Below are positions 31,001 through 41,515 of a DNA stretch of 64,000 nucleotides, piece by piece (position 1 is the stretch's first letter; every line of letters begins with the position of its first letter). The position numbers were made by a program, and so were the translations under genes. Source of the DNA: Rana temporaria. Taxonomy: Eukaryota > Chordata > Amphibia > Anura > Ranidae. Location of the stretch: NCBI RefSeq assembly GCF_905171775.1, contig NC_053494.1, positions 162,844,101 to 162,908,100 on the forward strand, in the 5' to 3' direction. The notes beneath the pieces were generated by a model. That model searched no databases and was not told the DNA's origin. It saw only the letters and a program-made list of their open reading frames with translations.

Positions 31001-34000
31001 GAAGGAGGAAGTGGGCCAGGAAGTCCCACTCCTCCTGACCCCCCCAAAAAAATGACATGCCAAATGTGGCATGTAAGGGGGAAGGAGTGGATTAAGCGGA
31101 AGTTCCTTTTGTTTTTTTGTTTTTTGTTTTTTTTAGGTGGAACTCCGCTTTAAGTGGTTAAGGCTTACCTGTAGCTACCCTGGATATCTCCTGAACTGTG
31201 CAGGAGATATCCCCCTGTTTGCATGTGGCGATGTCATTGGCACATGTGCACTTAAGCAATGGCACGTCGTGCGGTTACCTGCGGCTCCCATATGGGAGTG
31301 ACATCGTCGTGGCTCCTGACAGTCACAGCGCCGGAGCTACAAAGTCGGCCAAGAGATGTCGGCCGCCAGAGGTGCCTAAGAGGACTTCAATCTGAGGCAA
31401 TACATAATGAGCTAGTTTGCTATGCATACTGTCTCATTATGCCTTTGTCTTGCAGGGTTTTTTATTTTTTGGGTTTACAACCACTTTAAGCCTGCCCTGT
31501 ATGTTTTGAAGGGTAATAAAGGGCTGGTTCTTGCAAAATGACTGTGGCCATGACAACAGCACATAACTTGAGCAACTGTTTCTTTCTATGGTGAATACAA
31601 TTGCTGGTATTGGACTGTCTTAACAGTTTAAATTGCCACTTTACCTTTTGGGTATAACAAGTCTTGAGTATTTAAATCCCAGGTATATATGTAGAAGTTG
31701 GCTTTAAAAGTTTTGCTACCAAGCATCCTGAGAATATTTATATGAACTTTATGTGAAGGATAAGTTCACCTTTACAACGTAGATCACTGGTGCCATGCAG
31801 GTCTCCTGCAGACTGAGTGTAATCTGTTTGCCTGCACCTCGTACATCAGGCAGGCCGTTTCACACTGATGGGAAGACTCTCACTACCAGTGCTCAACAGT
31901 GTCATGGTAGTTCATTGAAATCTACAAGCTGACCGCTGCAAAGAATGGTGGTACTTGTAGTTTATTCATTCACCAAACTCTTGAGTGACAAGGCTGTGTG
32001 GGCAGAGCTCTGCACTCTTTTCAAAAAGTAACAGCTTGTACTGGAAACTTTCCCTGTACTGCTGTCACAAGGCGAGGGGAACATGTAGCTTTTTCCAAAA
32101 GGTGAATTTATCCTTTAACCCGGTGTCCATACCAAGCAACACCTCAATGGTAATTCAAAAAAAGAAAAGTTGTACTACACTAGGTAGCGACATGGCGGAC
32201 TTTAAAGGGCAATCACAGGGACATTTTTCGTCATAAAAATAGAGTTTAATTACAAAATTATACATATACAAATACATTTCATATCAATAAAATGTTATCC
32301 AAAAAAGAACATGGATACATATTTGAGCAATAGAACGTCTCGCCGACGCGTTTCGCCTTACGGCTTCTTCTGGACGAGTTGTATGATTTTATAACAAGGA
32401 GGTATTGCTACTTGCATGTGTCTGAAAGAAAATTATACACTTATAACATACAGATAACATAAAGACATAATCCAATAAAATATTGAGGGCCAGCATGCAA
32501 CAAAACCAAATATAGTACCAATTGAGTTGGTGGTCATCCGCATCCATCACAAATCATTGGAGTAGTACCAAAAATGAGTACGTGAGCTGTTAAGACAAAG
32601 AAAAATAGCCAGAAACAGAAAAGCAATATATACCTCAATGTATATATAACTCTATATAGGTGTGGACACTATGCGCACATGTGCGTGCATATTATTATGT
32701 TTGAGCAAACAAAGGAAAACCTACCCAGGTAGAAGGAGGAAAGAAAGATCTCCTGATGGTATAGGGAGCCACAATGGTAGTAGGTTCTGAGAGAAAAAAG
32801 AGCAAGTAAATATATCTGTGCATATACTGGGACAGGATGAAGGTATATAGATAGCAACCAAAAGGTTGTTAAATATCAAATGTCAAAGATGGCTAATTTA
32901 CCTCAAAATTAGTGTAAAAAAAGGCAACAACCGGGACCAGCAAGGCAGAAGACAGGTGGGAAGAACCTGGAGGGAAAATAGATTCCGTCGCTAGGTAGCC
33001 ACACTGCACTGTCCACAATAAAGGGCAGACCTGGGTAGGTTTTCCTTTGTTTGCTCAAACATAATAATATGCACGCACATGTGCGCATAGTGTCCACACC
33101 TATATAGAGTTATATATACATTGAGGTATATATTGCTTTTCTGTTTCTGGTTATTTTTCTTTGTCTTAACAGCTCACGTACTCATTTTTGGTACTACTCC
33201 AATGATTTGTGATGGATGCGGATGACCACCAACTCAATTGGTACTATATTTGGTTTTGTTGCATGCTGGCCCTCAATATTTTATTGGATTATGTCTTTAT
33301 GTTATCTGTATGTTATAAGTGTATAATTTTCTTTCAGACACATGCAAGTAGCAATACCTCGTTATAAAATCATACAACTCGTCCAGAAGAAGCCGTAAGG
33401 CGAAACGCGTCGGCAAGACGTTCTATTGCTCAAATATGTATCTATGTTGTTTTTTGGATAACATTTTATTGATATGAAATTTATTTGTATATGTATAATT
33501 TTGTAATTAAACTCTATTTTTATGACGAAAAATGTCCCTGTGATTGCCCTTTAAAGTCCGCCATGTCGCTACCTAGTGTAGTACAACTTTTCTTTTTTTG
33601 AATTACTATTTCGGATGTGGGCCAATGTGAGTGCCTTAATGTTATTCCCCTTTCCCAATTTTTTTGACCTCAATGGTAACTTCTACCTCATGTCCACTAC
33701 TGTTCTCTAAATACATGGCAGATGGCTGGGAAAAATCAATGCACTAGAATATGGAGGGATTTTTTATTTTTTCTTCCATAAAGGTTTCTCGTGAGTGACA
33801 CCCTGACCAGATCATCTTGTGCACATTCCATGTCCCCACTTATTTTTGCAAGCTGTATATCTGAAGGTGCATACTGCAAGGCTTTGGCCATTATCTATTT
33901 CCCACTGTTTAGGATTCACTTGTTGGAGGAATGTTCTGTTTTACTGCCTGTGTCCACCATTGCTTGGGTCACCATAGTGGAATAACTAGCTTGCCCTTTC

Positions 34001-36108
34001 TAAAACATGTCTGTTTTAAAAGTTTTTATTTTTTTATTTTTTTGGATGCATTAAGGTGATAACACCTTGCATTGTCTGGCCCCCCATTTTTTACTTGAGC
34101 CCTGAATTTCAGTGGGAGCAATCCCACGTCACTGTCTCCACTGCTTCTTGGCTCTTCACTGGATTGATGGCAGCACAGCCATTGGCTGTCCTACACTCGG
34201 CAGCTATGGACACAAACTGTACAACCAAGGGAGCTTCCCAGAGGGGGTTATTTATTGTGTGGAGGATTGGGATGTGTGAACTTTATTATTTAAAGTGTGT
34301 GTGAACCTTTAGTGTCACTTTAACTAATTTCTTGGCTTTAAAGAATGTTTCAGGATTTTAGGCAGTTCTGAAGCAAGTGGCACATTTTGCAAATATAAAC
34401 TGTCAATCTATAAGGCAGTTGGGAAGGGGTATCAAGCACAAATACAGTGTAGCATGTAAAGTGTAACTTAAGAAAATAAAGCACTCAAAGATAAAATTAA
34501 GCATGAGCCGGGTAGCCTCTGGGACAGATCAGACGCACAACCAGGATGCCTTGCCTCTAGCAAGGTAGTGGATTGGAAGCAGAACTGCTGTCACTGAAAA
34601 CCTGAAGTGATGGCTGGATCACAGAGCCTAGGGTATGAAGCCACCTTGTGTAGTAGGAAAATGCTGGAATGCATTTCAAAACCACGCTGCTGCTTCAGCC
34701 TGTACATTCTAGTTCCCGCATTTGATCCTTGCACTTTAAGCCCAAGTACTTTTACATTTTTCAGAATGCATGTAGCACAATCGGATTGCAGATGCAGACA
34801 CTCCCTCCAGCTTTCTTGCCTGTGTCTCCATATGGGCTGTCGGTTTTAAAGATGGGAGAAAGTGTACATGGAACTATAAGGGTGCCCATCAGCACCCTTG
34901 TAGTTCATTGAGAACTAAAAGCCTTCTGCTGCAGTGACAGGTGCAACTTGGTTTATTCAGATTTCTGTGAATCAATGATGTGACTGGGCGGAGCCCCACA
35001 CAATCATGCTGATTTAAGGCCTCGGGAGAGGAACCTCCTGTGGGCTGTCCCAGCAGTAGGGGGTCCTGCATAGTAAGATGGTATGCTGCTAAAGGTAACA
35101 TCCTTAAGGGACCTATGGTGAAAGTGCACACAAGCCCAATTTTATGAAATCCACTTAACATTTTCAGTTTGAGGACTTGTTCAGATTAATACTGATATAT
35201 CGGTAAGGTGTTTTTGTGACGTCCCATGTGAGCTTTAGCAACAGTCCTCCGTGCTGAAATGGCAGGCTATTCTGAACAGGCAAAGCTGGGTGGTACCAGT
35301 GTTTGCCATCTTCCTGCCCCAGGGAAACTGGCAGGCCTGGTCTCTTCTCTTCAGGAAGTGCTGGATCTTTGCCAAGGCAGAATGGACTCTGGCATGGAGG
35401 GGGGGGGGGGGGTGGGGAAGGTGCATAAGTCAGCTTCGGTCAATTTTGCTTAAGATCATTGGTTGTCATGTCAGATAACTGGCATTTGCAGGAGAAGATG
35501 GTCTATTTCCTGCAGTACAGGCTTCTGACAAGTTGCCAATTTGGAATGGTCTTTGCTTTAAATTTCTGGAGGAGTGTGCATCTGCCTTGTTCACTGCTAG
35601 AGCCCTCGGTCTAATCCCTGTTTGGGTTCCCTGTCATTTTTTTAGTTTAATCTACCCTCCCATGTAGTAGTTTTTAGCAGCTGTCAACCTGTCCTTGGCC
35701 TGAATCAACAGTGATGGGTACCTTTCTGGAGTGTCAAGTCCACAATGTAAGACTGTGGTATACAGTATAAAACCTGCTTTGAATCTACAGCTGGTCATTA
35801 ATGTTATCAACGCCTATTAGGCTTTTTGGAAGGTGTAAAAGTCCATTATTGCACTTAAAAGATGTAGGATATTTCGGGCGTCATAATGGGCTATTATAAT
35901 ATGTGCAAACATGCTACTTTAACAGTACTGCATCTCAATATATTTTCCAAAGGTTTGTTTTAATAACTTTTTTTTTTTTTTTTGTTCCCTTAGAAATCCT
36001 TCCTTGAAGCAGCAGTTGTTCTCATATGCCATCTTGGGATTTGCTCTGTCTGAAGCTATGGGTCTGTTTTGTTTGATGGTTGCTTTCCTGATCTTATTCG
36101 CCATGTAA
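27999..36108 (+). CDS. atp5mc3: ATP synthase Fo subunit c precursor (mitochondrial), isoform 3
   Basis: CDS is join(27999-28037, 29058-29135, 29726-29919, 35994-36108), 426 nt, 141 residues plus stop; human ATP5MC3 has 142. Residues 1-66 are a cleavable mitochondrial presequence rich in Arg and Ser ([19 protein letters not shown]). The mature 75-residue c subunit starts [10 protein letters not shown] at residue 67. It is a hairpin of two membrane helices: the first Gly/Ala-rich ([10 protein letters not shown]), a polar loop [10 protein letters not shown] whose Lys is the known trimethylated Lys43, then a second helix with the proton-carrying Glu (mature residue 58, precursor 124) in ALSEAMG. 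Eight copies form the c-ring that turns in the inner membrane and drives ATP synthesis. The presequence ([19 protein letters not shown]) fits isoform 3 rather than 1 or 2. The fourth intron has a GC donor. All frames are intact, so this is a live gene. Confidence 0.97.
28038..29057 (+). repeat. Intron 2 with degenerate 55-72-bp tandem repeat
   Basis: Between about 28,400 and 28,880 the phrase CCTTGCAGCACTGGGGTCAC or a variant recurs about seven times (28,449, 28,504, 28,560, 28,618, 28,678, 28,748, 28,818), each with GGACACTTGTCTGCAT- and TTTAAATCCCAGTC-like text. Spacing grows from 55 to 72 bp. The GGTTTAAATCCC block resembles a decayed tRNA-type B box as found in some SINEs. The rest of the intron is CpG-rich near its 5' end. 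Confidence 0.65.
29058..29135 (+). CDS. atp5mc3: atp5mc3 exon 3
   Basis: Twenty-six codons of the presequence ([12 protein letters not shown] to RTGE). The acceptor TTTTGTCTGTAG ends at 29,057 and the donor GAG|GTAAGT begins at 29,136; both introns fall between codons. Confidence 0.93.
29222..29404. mobile_element. hAT MITE in intron 3
   Basis: Inverted ends CAGTGGCCATCAACCCTGTC / GACAGGGTTGACCATCACTG; flanking octamers TTATAAAT and CTATAGAT agree at 6 of 8 positions, an aged 8-bp TSD. It is 183 bp and non-coding. CAGTGG is a usual hAT terminus. Confidence 0.75.
29726..29919 (+). CDS. atp5mc3: atp5mc3 exon 4
   Basis: The acceptor TTATTTTTAG ends at 29,725. It encodes the end of the presequence, the first membrane helix and the start of the loop (GYA plus two bases of the Arg codon). 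The donor is AG|GCAAGT at 29,920, a GC donor with otherwise perfect consensus. Joining to exon 5 completes the Arg codon and gives [10 protein letters not shown] exactly, which fixes the boundary. Confidence 0.95.
30005..30680 (+). mobile_element. TTAA-flanked family A element in intron 4 (left-truncated)
   Basis: Begins inside the family core (AAATAGAGCTTGCTTCTGCA, then CACTATAAACAAAAATAGAG) and ends GGAGGTGGTCC before TTAA (30,681-30,684). Contains the usual GCGACATTATGGCGGACACA block and a CACTAGGGGGCGCTGTAGG motif present twice. Non-coding. Confidence 0.65.
30685..31149. mobile_element. TTAA-flanked AGGGGTGTTCC element
   Basis: TTAA|AGGGGTGTTCCAGCC at the left and GGTGGAACTCCGCT|TTAA at the right. 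An inner inverted pair (AAAAGCCAGCAGCTACAA / GTAGCTGCTGACTTTTAATA) lies near the left end. It shares its left TTAA with the preceding family A copy. Confidence 0.7.
31154..31490. repeat. Partial TTAA element (GGCTTACCTGTAGC type)
   Basis: Contains AAGGCTTACCTGTAGCTACC and ends GGTTTACAACCACT before TTAA. The same pairing of motifs is seen at 52,780-52,850 and 63,230-63,290. Non-coding. Confidence 0.5.
31491..32140. other. Intron 4 sequence, nothing recognised
   Basis: No repeat ends, RNA gene or alternative exon that I can support. Confidence 0.5.
32342..32376 (-). ncRNA. Hammerhead-ribozyme-like motif, left arm
   Basis: On the minus strand: GTC-CAGAAGA, a stem AGCC-GTAA-GGC, then GAAAC-GCGTC. 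This follows the order core 1, helix II, GAAA, helix III, GUC cleavage triplet of a type I hammerhead, but core 1 is CAGAAGA instead of CUGANGA, so activity is doubtful. Confidence 0.4.
33381..33420 (+). ncRNA. Hammerhead-ribozyme-like motif, right arm
   Basis: Mirror copy of the left-arm motif: core 1 CAGAAGA, helix II GCC-GTAA-GGC, GAAA, then GCGTC. The flanks CGTC (33,380-33,383) and GACG (33,417-33,420) could pair as helix I. Confidence 0.4.
33680..35980. other. Rest of intron 4, nothing recognised
   Basis: Mostly unique-looking sequence with a G run at about 35,399-35,412. Open frames here are short and do not resemble known proteins, and no further exon of atp5mc3 is needed. A T-rich tract before 35,991 is the polypyrimidine tract of exon 5. 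Confidence 0.5.
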
Positions 36109-36245
36109 ATGAGCCTGGGAATGTCAACATTCACGTGAACAGCTGTAAACTTTATTTTACTGTGGCTCCCAAGAAATGTTGTGTTGTCAAGGAAAATGTA
36201 CCATATTTCCAAAGTCCTTTCATTAAAAATGGTAAAACTTAGATA
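35994..36245 (+). CDS. atp5mc3: atp5mc3 exon 5 (end of CDS and 3' UTR)
   Basis: The acceptor TTGTTCCCTTAG ends at 35,993. The CDS continues to TAA at 36,106-36,108 and covers the loop, the second membrane helix with its Glu and the C-terminus LILFAM. The 3' UTR is short; the variant signal ATTAAA at 36,222-36,227 suggests cleavage near 36,245. Confidence 0.9.
36222..36227 (+). terminator. atp5mc3: atp5mc3 polyadenylation signal
   Basis: ATTAAA 114 bp after the stop codon, the only good signal close to the CDS; cleavage is expected 10-25 bp further on. Confidence 0.6.
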
Positions 36246-37333
36246 CAGAAGTTTGTACTGTTTTTGTGACTTCAGTCATTGTACAGTCCTGTACACTGAA
36301 TACAATGTTGTAATCTAGAAATATAAATAACTGAAGATCCTCCCCTGGGTATTCAAACACTAATTTTAAAATGTATTCTGCCACTTTGCAAAAAATGCAT
36401 TAAAATATCCAGATGGTTAAATATTCTGTGCTGAGGATAAACCTGTCTTCCTTTCTGTAGTCATATTTTGCTAATCGGATTGCAGATATAGCCTGCTACA
36501 GACACCAAATTGTGTTCAAAGATGACATGCAAGGTGCCTACTCACTGGGAACAGGAAACCTATTGCAGTAAATAAAAGGAATGCCTCTTACAGAACTGGT
36601 CAGTTTGGGTGTCTGCCATACAGGGAAGAGAATACACATTGTTTGGAACTGAAACTCAGCCAGGGTCCTTCCCTGCAACCCCCTAGCTGTGGATAGATGA
36701 AACTAGGATGTGCAAGGTCTTGACAAGCAGTCAAGTGTCACAGCTAGGATCTTGCCTCCTTGGTGCCACATTTCCTGGTTCCAAAGCTGCTCAGGTGGAG
36801 GTAGAGTGGGTGGGGCACACTGGTTTTTCAGACATGCCTCCTAATTGAGGGCATGGGTGTTGGAAGAAATTTAATAATGGCCTGTGGCACCAGTAAAATG
36901 CAAGTCTGGAGTAGAATGTCTTGTTTCCCTACTACCTGGTTATGTAATCTTGCTGTTCCATTTTTACCCTCAGTTCTTTGGAACCTGTTTATGGTCCCAT
37001 TTGTGGGCTTATACTGCCAGCCATATCTTGCACTTCGCATGTGCTTTTGTTCAGAGCATAGAGTTCTCCCAGGAAAAGTGCTTGCTTTTGTGGAGATGCC
37101 CCATCACTACAAGGACTAAATGCTGTGTATCTTTTGTCCATTGAGGATACAGGAGGTCAACAACTCAAGTTGACTACCTACAGTAGGACACTGGCAAACC
37201 ATAAGCCAGCCACAGAACCCCTCCAACTGCCACGCCTCAACTTTATTTAATAAACCAATGTTTTTCATAGCTTTTATCGTAGAGACCTGCTGTATTCATG
37301 ATCTAGTGTGGTCTAACCACGTCAGGACTTTAA
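36246..37333. other. Downstream intergenic DNA, nothing recognised
   Basis: No repeat ends or coding signals that I can support; frames up to about 88 residues look random. Confidence 0.5.
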
Positions 37334-37838
37334 AGCGGAGTTCCGGCCACAATTTCACTTTTTAAATATAAATACCCCTGTAATACACAAGCTTAATGTA
37401 TTCTAGTAAAGTTAGTCTGTAAACTAAGGTCCGTGTTACAGCATTTAGACACTTTATAAAATAGAAATTGACTGGGGGCCATCTTAAGTGTGGGCATCAT
37501 GAAGCCAGACTATGACTTCCTGGATTTTAGCCTTGCAGATCTCGCACATGCTCAGTGCTGCACAAGCAGTGTCAGATCAGGTTTCAGCACCTGTGCTGTC
37601 CAAGTCACATGATTCTTTGAGACTGGGGAGTGCACAGACTCCTGGGAATGTAGTGGGTGTAACTTTCCAGGAGTCTGCGGTGTATTAAGCACCTAGGTGC
37701 AGGAAGTGGGAAGATTAACTATTCTGCCTAGCAACAACACTTTGAAGGCATCTAAAAAAACATTTTTTTTCGTAAAGGACTAATGACATATTTTTTAAAC
37801 TATTGATGTAATGTTATATTTATGGGTGGAACTCCACT
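37334..37838. mobile_element. TTAA-flanked AGCGGAGTTCC element
   Basis: TTAA|AGCGGAGTTCCGGCC at the left and GGTGGAACTCCACT|TTAA at the right. The interior (CAGGAGTCTG, AATCATGTGACTTGG-type blocks) recurs inverted at 43,606-44,140, so the two are copies of one family. Non-coding. Confidence 0.85.
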
Positions 37839-39066
37839 TTAAAGTGCTATGACTGGAAATGGTGGAAAGTATGACAATCTGCCCAACCCTCCACCAATCA
37901 GAGAAAGCCTTGCAATTGTGTATAATCGTACATATATGTGCATTGGCTCTGAAGTACATACTATTTTGCATCTAGTTTTTATAACTTTTTATTTTTTTGT
38001 CACTGGATGTTTACTAAAACTAGAGTGCAAAATCTGCAGCATAACAAATCTGATTCAGTTGTATTGGCAACCTAATTGAACAAGCTGGCTACCATATGTA
38101 CAGCTGCGCCAGATTCTGAGTGCTTCAGTTACAGTAAATCAACATGTGCTTAAAAAAAAAAAAAAAATCTGTCTTCAGGCACCCTACTTTAATGCCTCAT
38201 TTACACATTAGGTTGGGGGAAATCACAAAACCATGCAGTTGAGCAGTTTTACCACCTTAGGACTGCCTCGTTTAGCTGCAATGACCAGGTTTGTACTGTG
38301 CTGCAGAAATTTTACCCACTAGTGTGACGGGCTCTACTGCCTGCTGAATGCATCTCATTGGGGTGAATGGTGCCATGCTGTAACCAACTGCATTGTGCTG
38401 CCTTTAGGAGATTAAAACAGATGCTGCGGAGGTGACAAATTGCCTCCTTGCTGCTTTTCAGAGGAGTAGCGTTCAATGCTGCTATTTTGAAGGAGACCCG
38501 CTTAAAGAAGTTCTGATTGTACAGGATTGGGGCCAGAATTAACAGTAATGTACTCACAGCTGCATATATAGCTTTTTATTTTGTATCTGCTTTGCTAGAA
38601 CTGCACTGTGGGGTGAACTGTGCACAAAGTATTGTAAGGGGAGGTGGCACAGGTCTACCAGAAGCCTCCCCATCTGCTGCTGTGCAGTTTCCATGATTGG
38701 GTGCCCACTGTGCTGTTGTACAAATTGGAACTCCACCTATATCTGCTCTCAACAGGGCTTAGACCAACTGAGCTCTAAACTATCATGATACAGTGAGGGC
38801 TTGATCAGAGGCTCATCTGCATTTCATGCTGCGGCTCCACTGAACTCAGGCTAACCTTCTAAATCGGTCCGTCAACCTTCTGTTCTTTCTGGTCTTTCAG
38901 AGCACATATGGCTGCACAGATCTTCATACTCCCATATGGGAAGTGGCAGCCCCTCTAAATGTCTACTAGATTTAGCCCTGTTTCACGCCGCTGCAAATTT
39001 CCAGAATGCATTGATTCACATGACAATGGAATCTTGTTTTTCTATGGATGTTGTTCACACATGCAT
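37839..39066. other. Intergenic DNA, nothing recognised
   Basis: Around 38,040-38,120 there is a LINE-tail-like phrase (CAAGCTGGCTACCATATGTA), but nothing firm. No coding signal. Confidence 0.4.
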
Positions 39067-39070
39067 TTAA

Positions 39071-39492
39071 AGGATCACTAAAGTAATTTTTTTTTAACAA
39101 ACATGTTATACTTCCACTGTGCGGCTTGTTTTGCACACAGTAGCCCTGATCCACGTCTGGGATCCCTCGGTGGCTGTCTTGGCTCCCCCCCAAGAGCTTT
39201 CCACCTTCATGCAAGCTCGCATTGTGGTGGAAAGCTCTTGCGGGCACGCTCCTGTGTTACAGCGGCGGCCATAGTCACGGACTGTATCACTCAGCCCTGG
39301 CATGCCACATCATTGGATGTGATTGCCAGCAGCACCAGCCAATGGCTGCGCTGCTTTCAATCCATCCAGTGTAGCCAATCAACGGCCAGGCTGAGAACCG
39401 AGGAGAATGGACGAGCATGGGACTTTTGAGGGGTCAGGTAAGTAAAATGGGGGGGCCGGTACTGTCCAATGTTTTTCACGTTTACAACCCCT
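39071..39492. mobile_element. TTAA-flanked AGGATCACTAAAG element
   Basis: TTAA on both sides (39,067-39,070 and 39,493-39,496). The interior includes GATCCACGTCTGGGATCCCTC and GAGAATGGACGAGCATGGG. It is related, in inverted orientation, to 47,064-47,531, which carries GACGTGGATCGGGGCCAC and CCCGCAAGG. Non-coding. Confidence 0.7.
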
Positions 39493-40670
39493 TTAAAAAA
39501 AAGTTGTATGCATGTTTAATGTGGTGCAGTTCTAAGCTCCATGTAGTTTTAAAACTGCATTGAAAAAACATATTTCTCTTCCGTTCATGGACAGACACAG
39601 CAGCCTTTGACCTTAGGGTTATATACGCTTCCTTTAGGAGTTAGGCAGAAAAAAAGCACTTTAAGTGATAACACTTTCCTCAGTGCAGCTCCTCCCAGGG
39701 GGTGTGGTTCCCTGGGTATAAACCACACCCTGCCTCAGCAGCCCCAGTTTCTTTCTGCCTAATGTCAGGAGAAGACAGGCACTCTGGAGTCCCTGTACTC
39801 GAGATTTTTTTTTTTTTCCGCTTTTTATTTTATTCCTGCATTTTTTGAATCCTGGCATTCTTTTATCAACTGCCGACTGGGTGACAGGCTGGGTCTTGAC
39901 TCTTGTAGTCCCCCCATGTTCAGCCATCGAGCGTGTGCCGGCCCTCCGCTCTGGGTCGTCCATGACAGGCCCCATTGCTCCAGGGTCGGCCGGGGAACTA
40001 CATGTTCCAGGACACACACATGACCGGTCTCTATGGCCTTGTCAGTGTGTCTGGCCGACAGCCATGCCGTTAGTTCTGTCTGAGATACCTCCAGCCGGTG
40101 GTCGCAGGACGGGTAAGTAGTGGCCCCTTGCCCTGGCAAGGTGGTATGGCTGGTGTTTTCCCTGGGGAGGTCGACTGAGGGTCCGCCCTGCTTTCCTCTC
40201 TCCCTCCCCATACTGGGTAGCGGCTGTGAGGGAGGTGCCTCCCGGGGTCTCTTACTGCCACCGGTGTATGCGTGGGGCTGTGTTTTTTACTGTGAGGTGT
40301 TACTGTGTGCTGCGTCACTGCGGGTATTTTAAACTGCGCAACGGCCACCATTTTGCCATGGTCGCTGTTTACATAGCTCGGCCATTTTCCTGTAGCCTGC
40401 TGGTGTTTTTTTCCCCCCCTCAAACGGTGGCCATCTTTGATTTCTCTTGGCCTTGTGTGGCTGTTTTACCGCTGCAAAAGAACGCGAATCTCCAAGGTGA
40501 CAGACGCAGCGCAGCCAGCTTCAGTGCACACCTCAGGTTTTTTCAGCTCGCGCTGCACCGGATGGGGTGGTGAGTTCCCTGGGGGCCTCTACTTCTGTTT
40601 TTGGCAGCCAGGAGGTGACCGGTGGGTGGTTCTGCCTTGCAGTCCCGGGTGACACAGCGGTGGGGCATTA

Positions 40671-40840
40671 TGGAGCCTGAACCAGGTACTTCTGCCCCAA
40701 ACATGTCTGAGTTAACCCTTGATGCCCTTACCCCTGCCACATCTGTTGAGGCAATGTCAGCTGTTCTGGAGGCGTTTCTCGCCAGGTTTGAAGCGGCTAG
40801 TGGCCAGAAGGGGGGTAAAAAGCACCCCCTCCCTAAGGTC
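40671..40840 (+). pseudogene. DIRS-like gag N-terminus remnant
   Basis: ATG at 40,671 opens EPEPGTSAPNMSELTLDALT and VLEAFLARFEAASGQKGGKK, then text changes abruptly to recombinase sequence near 40,845. Assigned by position in the element only. Confidence 0.4.
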
Positions 40841-40849
40841 TGGCGGTCT

Positions 40850-41104
40850 CCATTTCTAGGTGGATCAGACAGGTTGTGCTTCAGGCCTATGCCCTAAAGG
40901 GGCGGGCGCCTCCCTTTCAGGTTACGGTGCATTCGACCAGGGCGATCGGTGCCTCTTGGGCTTTCCGACATCAAGCCTCTGTGTTACAGGTGTGTAAGGC
41001 AGCGACCTGGTCGTCGATCCACTTTTTTCAAAGTTTTACAAGGTGGATGTGAGTGCATCTTCTGATGTCTCCTTCGGCCGCAAGGTGTTACAGGTGGCAG
41101 TTTA
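40850..41104 (+). pseudogene. Tyrosine recombinase C-terminus (DIRS type)
   Basis: In broken frames: VVLQAYALKGRAPPFQVTVH, STRAIGASWAFRHQASV, VCKAATWSSIHFFQSF, then a Phe-Gly-Arg-Lys-Val-Leu-Gln tail encoded near 41,075. The HSTRA block with its catalytic Arg and the CKAATWSS block are signatures of DIRS recombinases. The nucleophilic Tyr position is not intact (F/T at the expected HFY site) and a frameshift follows. Confidence 0.7.
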
Positions 41105-41515
41105 AGGTTGGAGCTCCTCTGTTGAGTAACTCTGGTTTTGTTTGGGGTGTAAGCTTGGTTTGCTGTGTTGTTTTCCCACCCCCTCAAATTTTTTTGACAC
41201 TGCTTGGGGACGTCCCTAAGGTCAAAGGCTGCTGTGTCCGTCCATGAACGGAAGAGAAAATAGGATTTTTGTCCTCGCCGTAAAATCCATTTCTCTGAGT
41301 TCATGGACGGACACAGCACCCACCCCTCCTTTGTTTGTACTGCTTGTTACGAAGTGGGGCTGCTGAGGCAGGGTGTGGGTTATACCTGGGGAACCATGCC
41401 CCCTGGGAGGAGCTGCCTAACTCTCCTAAAGGAAGTGGATATAACCCTAAGGTCAAAGGCTGCTGTGTCCGTCCATGAACTCAAATGTATTTTACGGTGA
41501 GTACAAAAATCCTAT

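Larger units (their letters stand above)
32154..33666. mobile_element. Penelope-like palindromic element
   Basis: Two inverted arms of about 575 bp (32,154-32,729 and 33,030-33,605) are almost identical and separated by a loop of about 300 bp. The whole insertion is flanked by a 13-bp direct repeat, ACCTCAATGGTAA (32,141-32,153 and 33,667-33,679), a retroelement-type TSD rather than a cut-and-paste one. Each arm carries the compact fold AGCC-GTAA-GGC followed by GAAACGCGTC, as in hammerhead ribozymes of Penelope-like elements. No reverse transcriptase is present. Head-to-head copies of terminal repeats are known in Penelope-like elements; the assignment is by structure only. Confidence 0.65.
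39565..41515 (+). mobile_element. DIRS-like retrotransposon, internally deleted
   Basis: The left end CTTCCGTTCATGGACAGACA is inverted in the right part as GTCCGTCCATGAACGGAAG (about 41,235-41,252). A further segment, 41,256-41,515, folds on itself (GTCCTCGCCGTAAAATCC / TTTTACGGTGAGTACAAAAA), like the internal complementary region of DIRS elements. Coding remnants are a gag-like start (40,671-40,835) and the end of a tyrosine recombinase (40,850-41,104). Reverse transcriptase, RNase H and methyltransferase are absent. Confidence 0.7.

Noticed and set aside
39661..40423. Overlapping frames of 115-128 residues on both strands
   Set aside because: They lie in the untranslated leader of the DIRS-like element and match no family that I know.
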